Shown: positions 1-4,853 of the stretch, one piece after another | Layout: every line of letters starts with the position of its first letter | Position numbering within the stretch: the first letter of the stretch is position 1 | Made by a program: the position numbers and the translations under genes | Assembly: GCA_003452185.1 (NCBI GenBank) | Contig: DMJJ01000100.1 | Coordinates: 1-6,394 of the forward strand | Direction of reading: 5' to 3' | Length of the DNA: 6,394 bases | From: Verrucomicrobiales bacterium | Lineage (GTDB): Bacteria; Verrucomicrobiota; Verrucomicrobiia; Limisphaerales; UBA11320 | Notes under the pieces: model-generated | The model's database searches: none | Told to the model about the DNA's origin: nothing | Seen by the model: the letters and a program-made list of their open reading frames with translations, nothing else

Positions 1-914
1 GGGCTGAGGTGGGTGTCGGCGTAGCCGTCGGGCATCAAACGCGCAAACCCGGCTCGCAGGGCTCCGCCGATGACGTGAAAGCGTCCCCCCACGAGGATCC
101 CGCCATCGGCCTGGAGTGCCAGGGAAAGGATCGGACCGTCGGCCGCTGGATTGAATCCGGTGTCAACCGACCCGTCGGGATGGAGCCGGGTCAGGTACGG
201 ATGGGGGTCCTGTGCCGCACGGAGGGTCTGGGTGCCGACAAGGATCGCCCCGTCGGGCTGGAGGGCGAGGGCCGGGGACTCATCCGGCGGCAAGCCCGAC
301 TTCAGCGAGGGATCAAGCCTGCCGTCCGGGAAGAGCCGAACCAGTCCCGGGTGCACGGTCCCGGGGACTTCAGGAAACAGATCGCCTCCCACCAGGATCC
401 GGCCGTCAGGCTGGAGCATGAGGGTGAGCCCGTTGCCACCGACGGCCGGATTGAAGAGGGGATCTTCGCTTCCGTCGGGATAGAACCGCGCGAGGTAGTA
501 AACCGGCCCCGGATGGGGTCGGACAAAAATCCCTGCCACCAGGATCGAGCCGTCCGGCTGGATCTGGATGGAATGGACCACTCCGTTGAGAGGAGGGGCG
601 AAGGAGTCATCGAGGGTGCCGTCGGGATGGAAACGGACCAGATTGGTGCGGATCGATCCCGAGTTGGACGTCCACTTGAAGGAGCCGCCCGCGAGGACTC
701 CGCCCTCCGGATCGATCGCGAGCAGGATGTCTCCGAGCACGGAGTCAAATGAACCCGTGGTGCGGAATGAGGAATCAGGAGCCCCGTTGGTCTGAATGCG
801 TCGGATCAAGGAGGGGCCGGACAGGGTGAGCAGGCGGCCATCGGGTTCAACGGCTTCAACGGGCTGGAGTCGCCCGATGACGGCGCTGGGCAAGAACTGG
901 AGATCCTGGTGGCT
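1..914 (-). repeat. Delta-60 repeat block 3 (six units visible, continues outside window)
   Basis: Residues 1255-1558. The block again opens with a half-unit (DLQF, 1258-1261). Six units follow. The first is short and eroded (VEPDGRLLTLSG, then LIRRIQTNGAPDSSF); later ones are clear, such as LALQADGGILVGGRF and FARLMPDGYAD in the last. Unit length varies from about 43 to 54 residues, so this is the most irregular block. By analogy with blocks 1 and 2, a seventh partial unit and a Trp-rich module should follow beyond position 1. Confidence 0.87.
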
Positions 915-3900
915 GGTATCGACGGTGACCAGCGCCACCTGGCTGGTGGCGCTTCCGTAGGCCGTGGTGACGACCACCGAATAGCGCCCCGGCATTCCGG
1001 TTGGAACATCCTGCAGGCGGAGCGTCGAGGTGTTCGCCGTGGGGGCTGCGAGCGGGGTGCCATCCTTCCGCCACTGGAATCCGGCCGGGGACCCTGCGGT
1101 TCGAACGCTAAGAAGTGCATCCGATTTCGGGGCCAGATTCAGGCTCCCGGGCTGTTCGACAATCACCGGGTCCCGGACTTCCAACGAGACGGGTTCGGTG
1201 AGGAGAGTTCCCCCGGGCGCCGTGACCTCCAGGGTGTAGTTTCCTGCGTCGGCCCCGAGCAACCCGGTGAGGCGAAGGGTGGAGGTCATGGAGCCTTGGA
1301 CCGTGGGGCCGTCGATCAGTGGGGAGCCGTTGTGCCGCCATTGGAAGCTTAAGGGCCCGGTTCCCGCGATCACAGCCGAGAGGAGGGTGGAGGAGCCGGC
1401 ATCGAGAGATTCTCCCCGCGGCGGAGTGATGACGAACGGGGGGCCAAAGTAGGCGGCCACCAATCCGCCCACCTCCACGGGGCTACCGACCCCCCAACCC
1501 GTGGCGCGGATCCGCACCTGTGGCGACAGGGGAACGCCCTGGGCCTCCCATCCCCCGGGGGTCTTTCGCGCGATGACCGGAGCTCCCCATGTAGTGCCGT
1601 CGGCCGAGAGTTCGAATGTCACGTCCCGCAGCTCCGGGGCTCCCCCATCCCGTTCCCAGCGGACGGTGCTGCCATCAAGGACCAGCCGGCTGACGGCCTG
1701 GAGCGACGGGGTCAATCGAACCAGTCCGGGGAAGTTGTCGGCATCCCCAACCAGAAGCCCCCCGTCCGGCTGCAACGACACCCCCCAGACCGACATCGAG
1801 GGCGGGCTGAAAGCGGTATCGAGGGTCCCGTCTCCCCGGATCCGGGCGAGCGAGGATTGGGGTTCCCCCTGGATCGAGACCAGGGAGCCTCCAAGGATGA
1901 TCCCACCGTCGGCTTGCAGAAGCAGGCTCCCAAGCGGGGAGGGGGAGCCGATGGAGACCTGAAACCCGGTGTCCGGAGTCCCATCGGAATGGAACCGCAT
2001 CACGCCCCCACCCATCAGATCGGGGCTCGGGCTCGATGCGACGACGATGTCGCCATCCGGCTGGAGCAGCAGGGTGTAGACGGGATTGACGAGGGTGGGG
2101 TGGAACGTTCCGTCCGGGCTGCCGTCCGGGTTGAGACGGGCGAGAAAGGGTTGGTTGCGCGATCGGATCTGGTGGAATTCTCCCCCGATGAGGAGCTTCC
2201 CATCCGGTTGGAGCGCGGCGACGAAGATGCGTGAGTCGGGCCCTGCGGTGAACGAAGGGTCGACCGAACCATCGGGGCCAAGCCGCGCGAGGTACGGAAT
2301 GAAGCGCCCGTCGATGCGCAGGAACTCCCCGGTCACGATCATCCTCCCATCCAGGAGTGGAACAATCGTCCTCACCATTCCATCCGGCTGGGGATGGAAC
2401 GCCGGGTCGAGCTGGCCGTCCGGCGTCAGCCGGGCGAGGTGGAGGACGGGGAGTCCGTTCACGCCTCCGAAGAACCCTCCCACCAGGATACGCCCATCCC
2501 GCTGCACCACGACTTGCGAGACCAGCGCGTAGTCGAGTCCCGGGGCCGGGTCCACTTGTGACTGGAATTGGGGGTCGACGCTGCCGTCAGGATTGATCCG
2601 AAGCAGGCCTGCGGTGGTGGTTCCGCTCCCGTTATGCAGGCTGCCTCCGATCAGAACCTTCGAGTCCGGCTGGAGGGCGATCGTCTGTGGGGTTAGAGGC
2701 TGGGTGACCTGGAACTCGGGATCGAGGAGCGCCTGGTTGACCCGCAGCAGGGCTGGGGGGCTTGTAACCTTGCCATAGCGGCTCGTGACCTCCACCTGAT
2801 AGTGCCCGGCGTCGGCAGGCGTGAGGGGCTTTAGCGCCAGGGTCGCATTGTCAGCCCCTGGAACCGGGATCCCTTCCTTGAGCCATTGGAAGGTGAGGGA
2901 GGTTCCAACCGCACTCACACCCAGGGTGACCTCGCCGCCCACATCCCCCCGGGCCGGCGCGGGAGGCGAGCTGAGGGCGGGGTCATGGACCGTCAGGAGG
3001 GCGCGAGTGCTCAAGGTGGTTTCGGAACCCGACGAGACCGCAACCTGATACTCTCCGGCATCCCCACCCAGGACTCCCAGGAGGTGGAGGGAAGCCTCAT
3101 GCACTCCCGAAATCCCGGGGCCGTCCTGCATCGCCGTGCCATCCTTCAACCAGCGGTACGTGGCCGATTGGGTCGGGGCAATCCTGACCTGAAAACGGGC
3201 GTCGGAGCCGGCGTCAACGGTGACCGGCTTCGGTTGTTCGACCACCACCGGGCTGCCGTAATAGTCCTCCACGAACCAGCCCGAGCCGGACTGGCCGCCG
3301 TCGACGTACCCACGGAGTCGAAGGCTGCTCCCGTCCGGGATCGCGGGTCCGGCGAAGGCCCATCCCCCTGCGATACGCGAGCCGGAGGCCAGGAGCCTCC
3401 AGTTCGCTCCCTCCTCAAGGCGCTCCAGGGTGGTGCGCCAACACTCGGGAAGCCCTCCGTCCCGATGCCACTGCACCGCTTGGGAGCGGACCGTCAGGGC
3501 CTCTTGGGGGGAGGTGTCGTTGGAAAAACGGATGAGGTTGAATCGATACTCCGTTTGGGACCCCACGCGGTAGAATGATCCTCCGGTGAGGATGTTCCCC
3601 CTGGCATCCAGGGTGACGACGTAACCGGTCCCGTTGATGCCCTCCGGGTTTGCGGGATCGAGGGAACCGTCCGGCAGCAGACGCGCGATCCCGGATTGCG
3701 GATGCCCGTTGACCTGCGTGAAGGCACCGCCGACGAGAATCCGCCCGTCGACCTGAAGGGCCACGGAATAAACGAGGGCATCGAAGTCGGGACGGAACCC
3801 CGGGTCGGCGGTTCCCTCCCGGGTGAGCCGGGCGAGGCGGTGGTGGGGGAGTCCCGATACCTGGGTGAATCCGCCGGCAATCAGGATCGAGCCGGTTGGT

Positions 3901-4676
3901 TCCTGAGCGATGGCCAGCGGCGGGGTGGTCAGGGCCGGGCGAAACGTGGGGTCAAGGGTCCCGTCCGGGTGGAGTCGCGCGAGGTACCCCTGGAGACCGC
4001 CGCCGATTGCAAGGAAGGTTCCTCCCGCCAGAATCGACCCGTCGGGCTGCAGCGCGAGCGACTTGATCTGTCCATTCGGGTTGGGGGCGAAGCTGGGGTC
4101 GATGGAGCCATCCGGCCGGAGCCTCGCGAGGTGGGTGCGGGGGACTCCCGCGACCGATGTGAACGTTCCTCCCACGATCAGGAGCCCGTCCGGCTGGAGC
4201 GCCAGGGCCGAGACGGTTCCCGCGATTGTGGGGCTGAACGTGGCATCCAGGGAGCCATCGGGATGGAGTCGCGCCAGCCGGCTCCAGGGGGTTGAGTTGA
4301 CCCGTGCGAAGGTGCCTCCGACGACCAGATCACCCTCCGGGAGGATCAGCAGGGCATCCACCTCTCCGTTGAACGACGGATTGAAGCCGGCATCGACGCC
4401 GCCGTCCTCCCCCAGGCGGACGAGCCCCGCCCGTGGCAGTTCTGTGACCGTGGCGAAGCGCCCCCCGGCGAGCACCTTTCCATCCGCCTGCAGTGCCAGG
4501 CATGTCACCGGGGCATCCGGGTACGCTGCAAAGGAGTCGACCAAGGGCGCGGCCCCTGCGGTCCAACCGAGGGTGAGCAGCAGAAGGGTGAGGGGCGGGG
4601 TCCACCGGTGGCACGCGTCCGCGTGGGGGTTGCCGTGTGGGATCGCAAGACCGTTCCCTGGGTTCTTGGCAGGCAT
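1..4676 (-). CDS. Giant secreted delta-60 repeat / Ig-like domain protein (3' end outside window)
   Basis: One frame stays open from the ATG at 4676-4674 to the window edge (1558 full codons, no stop), so the C-terminus is missing. The start is firm: the upstream in-frame stop TAG is at 4721-4719, with no other ATG or GTG between. Residues 1-43 are a signal peptide. Domains in order: delta-60 block 1 (44-387), Trp-rich module (388-475), Ig-like domains (476-566, 567-648), block 2 (649-993), second Trp-rich module (994-1078), Ig-like domains (1079-1170, 1171-1254), block 3 (1255 onward). The delta-60 hallmarks LQPDG, ILVGGxF, LARLxPDGSxD and F recur throughout. Only three cysteines are visible (22, 59, 412). 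Delta-60 repeats (TIGR02608 family) are common in large exported proteins of Deltaproteobacteria and Verrucomicrobiota. No enzyme motif is visible, so a surface or secreted binding/structural role is only inferred. A C-terminal sorting signal, if any, lies outside the window. Architecture is very sure; function is unknown. Confidence 0.93.
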   Translation of the reverse strand, partial: MPAKNPGNGLAIPHGNPHADACHRWTPPLTLLLLTLGWTAGAAPLVDSFAAYPDAPVTCLALQADGKVLAGGRFATVTELPRAGLVRLGEDGGVDAGFNPSFNGEVDALLILPEGDLVVGGTFARVNSTPWSRLARLHPDGSLDATFSPTIAGTVSALALQPDGLLIVGGTFTSVAGVPRTHLARLRPDGSIDPSFAPNPNGQIKSLALQPDGSILAGGTFLAIGGGLQGYLARLHPDGTLDPTFRPALTTPPLAIAQEPTGSILIAGGFTQVSGLPHHRLARLTREGTADPGFRPDFDALVYSVALQVDGRILVGGAFTQVNGHPQSGIARLLPDGSLDPANPEGINGTGYVVTLDARGNILTGGSFYRVGSQTEYRFNLIRFSNDTSPQEALTVRSQAVQWHRDGGLPECWRTTLERLEEGANWRLLASGSRIAGGWAFAGPAIPDGSSLRLRGYVDGGQSGSGWFVEDYYGSPVVVEQPKPVTVDAGSDARFQVRIAPTQSATYRWLKDGTAMQDGPGISGVHEASLHLLGVLGGDAGEYQVAVSSGSETTLSTRALLTVHDPALSSPPAPARGDVGGEVTLGVSAVGTSLTFQWLKEGIPVPGADNATLALKPLTPADAGHYQVEVTSRYGKVTSPPALLRVNQALLDPEFQVTQPLTPQTIALQPDSKVLIGGSLHNGSGTTTAGLLRINPDGSVDPQFQSQVDPAPGLDYALVSQVVVQRDGRILVGGFFGGVNGLPVLHLARLTPDGQLDPAFHPQPDGMVRTIVPLLDGRMIVTGEFLRIDGRFIPYLARLGPDGSVDPSFTAGPDSRIFVAALQPDGKLLIGGEFHQIRSRNQPFLARLNPDGSPDGTFHPTLVNPVYTLLLQPDGDIVVASSPSPDLMGGGVMRFHSDGTPDTGFQVSIGSPSPLGSLLLQADGGIILGGSLVSIQGEPQSSLARIRGDGTLDTAFSPPSMSVWGVSLQPDGGLLVGDADNFPGLVRLTPSLQAVSRLVLDGSTVRWERDGGAPELRDVTFELSADGTTWGAPVIARKTPGGWEAQGVPLSPQVRIRATGWGVGSPVEVGGLVAAYFGPPFVITPPRGESLDAGSSTLLSAVIAGTGPLSFQWRHNGSPLIDGPTVQGSMTSTLRLTGLLGADAGNYTLEVTAPGGTLLTEPVSLEVRDPVIVEQPGSLNLAPKSDALLSVRTAGSPAGFQWRKDGTPLAAPTANTSTLRLQDVPTGMPGRYSVVVTTAYGSATSQVALVTVDTSHQDLQFLPSAVIGRLQPVEAVEPDGRLLTLSGPSLIRRIQTNGAPDSSFRTTGSFDSVLGDILLAIDPEGGVLAGGSFKWTSNSGSIRTNLVRFHPDGTLDDSFAPPLNGVVHSIQIQPDGSILVAGIFVRPHPGPVYYLARFYPDGSEDPLFNPAVGGNGLTLMLQPDGRILVGGDLFPEVPGTVHPGLVRLFPDGRLDPSLKSGLPPDESPALALQPDGAILVGTQTLRAAQDPHPYLTRLHPDGSVDTGFNPAADGPILSLALQADGGILVGGRFHVIGGALRAGFARLMPDGYADTHLS
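915..1442 (-). other. Two Ig-like domains, pair 2
   Basis: Residues 1079-1170 and 1171-1254. The first has FQWRHNG (W1113) and GADAGNYTLEV (1141-1151). The second has FQWRKDG (W1202), but the DAG motif is replaced by GMPGRY (1227-1232). Neither has cysteines. The first resembles the first domain of pair 1 (shared DGP, LxLxGxLGxDAGxY), and the second resembles the second (shared FQWxKxG, VTxxYGxxTS). This supports duplication of the pair as a block. Confidence 0.83.
1443..1697 (-). other. Trp-rich linker module, copy 2
   Basis: Residues 994-1078 occupy the same place as copy 1, after a delta-60 block and before an Ig pair. Matching landmarks are VRWERDGG (1005-1012), VTFELSADG (1019-1027), W1030, GGW (1041-1043), VRIRATGW (1054-1061) and AAYFG (1074-1078). 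W403 of copy 1 and W1007 of copy 2 are exactly 604 residues apart. Copy 2 has lost the WRTT stretch (RDVT instead) and the GSG loop of copy 1. Function is unknown. Confidence 0.65.
1698..2732 (-). repeat. Delta-60 repeat block 2 (seven units)
   Basis: Residues 649-993. The block opens with a half-unit LLDPEF (650-655), then seven units starting near 662, 718, 767, 816, 865, 914 and 962. Units 2-5 are 49 residues each and unit 6 is 48. Unit 1 is longer, with a Gly/Thr-rich insertion near 682-688. Unit 5 replaces GGxF with ASSPSP. Unit 7 ends at LVRLTPSLQ without the DxxF half. The count of seven and the split unit at the ends match block 1, although the sequences have diverged considerably. 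Confidence 0.88.
2733..3251 (-). other. Two Ig-like domains, pair 1
   Basis: Residues 476-566 and 567-648 are tandem immunoglobulin-like (I-set style) domains. Each shows the core Trp (W509 in YRWLKDG; W598 in FQWLKEG) and the late DAGxY motif (539-543 and 622-626). The canonical disulfide is absent: DAGxYxC has become DAGEYQV and DAGHYQV, and the early cysteine is also missing. This is common in bacterial extracellular Ig-like domains, which rely on core packing. The pair probably acts as a spacer between propeller-like blocks. Confidence 0.85.
3252..3515 (-). other. Trp-rich linker module, copy 1
   Basis: Residues 388-475 lie between the propeller-like block and the first Ig-like domain. 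Landmarks are VQWHRDGG (401-408), CWRTTLE (412-418), GGW (437-439), LRLRGY (452-457) and a Gly/Ser-rich GGQSGSGWF (460-468). From memory, a similar segment (W-x-R-x-G then WRTTFE, GGW, RARG) often follows delta-60 repeats in Verrucomicrobiota proteins, but I know no named domain for it. It could be a small beta-sandwich or a capping element of the propeller. Confidence 0.65.
3516..4547 (-). repeat. Delta-60 repeat block 1 (seven units)
   Basis: Residues 44-387. After a half-unit (PLVDSF, 44-49), six units of exactly 49 residues (147 bp) follow without a single indel: 56-104, 105-153, 154-202, 203-251, 252-300 and 301-349. A seventh unit (350-387) stops after the LIRF strand and lacks the DxxF half. 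The typical unit reads LALQPDG, ILVGGTF, LARLxPDGSxD, then F. Unit 6 has lost the conserved Phe after SLDPA. This is the most regular of the three blocks. It probably folds as a seven-bladed beta-propeller with one blade per unit; that fold is inference. Confidence 0.9.
4548..4676 (-). other. Signal peptide of the delta-60 protein
   Basis: Residues 1-43 form an N-terminal export signal. There is a long polar n-region carrying K4, H14, H18, H23 and R24, then a hydrophobic core PPLTLLLLTLGW (residues 27-38). A small-residue stretch TAGAA (39-43) follows, giving an AxA-type cleavage site near residue 42. The first delta-60 half-unit (VDSF, 46-49) starts immediately after it. This implies Sec-dependent export. 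The exact cleavage position is an estimate. Confidence 0.8.
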
Positions 4677-4853
4677 GCTGTTTGATCGCTCCTCTCCTGG
4701 GCTTGGGCCCAGCGGCTGCTACTTTGTGTATCCTCCGGGCGTGGAATGCCACCCTGACGGTCCCGGGATTCTCCTCCGTGGAACGCAGTCACACTGGCGC
4801 AACCGGCGCCCTCAGCCAAGCAGAAAGAGGGTGTGGGCGGCCTCCTCTCCGGT
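4677..4853. other. Intergenic gap between dnaE-family gene and delta-60 gene
   Basis: 177 bp separate the dnaE-family stop (4856-4854) from the delta-60 start. The gap holds the ribosome binding site and a small hairpin, GGCGC at 4796-4800 and GCGCC at 4806-4810 with a five-base loop. It also has a loose 6-bp inverted repeat (AACCGG at 4801-4806 and CCGGTT at 4849-4854). No T-tract follows the hairpin on the minus strand, so it is not a standard intrinsic terminator. I cannot identify a convincing -35/-10 pair. Confidence 0.5.
4689..4698 (-). promoter_or_regulatory. Ribosome binding site of the delta-60 gene
   Basis: Read on the minus strand this is AGGAGAGGAG, a tandem purine-rich Shine-Dalgarno-like element. 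It ends 12 nt before the ATG at 4676. The spacing is slightly long, but it is the only such element near the start and supports the chosen ATG. Confidence 0.6.

Larger units (their letters stand above)
915..2732 (-). repeat. Super-repeat unit B (delta-60 block + Trp module + 2 Ig)
   Basis: Residues 649-1254, the second copy of the composite unit (606 residues, about 1.8 kb). Protein similarity to unit A is clear at landmark positions but far from identical, and long identical DNA stretches are not apparent. The duplication therefore looks old. A third unit begins at residue 1255 with block 3 and runs off the window. Confidence 0.8.
2733..4547 (-). repeat. Super-repeat unit A (delta-60 block + Trp module + 2 Ig)
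   Basis: Residues 44-648 form one composite unit of 605 residues. Its internal order is repeated in the next 606 residues. Corresponding landmarks are almost equidistant: W403/W1007, W509/W1113, Y543/Y1147 and P566/P1170 are each 604 apart; D47/D652 are 605 apart and D652/D1258 606 apart. Confidence 0.8.

Noticed and set aside
9..752. Plus-strand open frame of 247 residues
   Set aside because: Exactly antisense to delta-60 block 3. Its repeated GVxxxDRxVGLE-like pattern mirrors the repeat on the other strand.
3696..4295. Plus-strand open frame of 199 residues
   Set aside because: Antisense to delta-60 block 1; charge-rich repetitive translation, no motif.
1698..4547. 147-bp periodicity as a CRISPR-like or non-coding satellite array
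   Set aside because: The repeats are degenerate, coding and in frame, with conserved protein motifs; there are no identical short repeats with unique spacers.
4677..4853. Promoter or LexA box in the gap
   Set aside because: AT-rich bases are few. GATACA-like sequence near 4730 has no matching -35 at suitable spacing, and no clear GAAC/GTTC dyad of LexA type is present.
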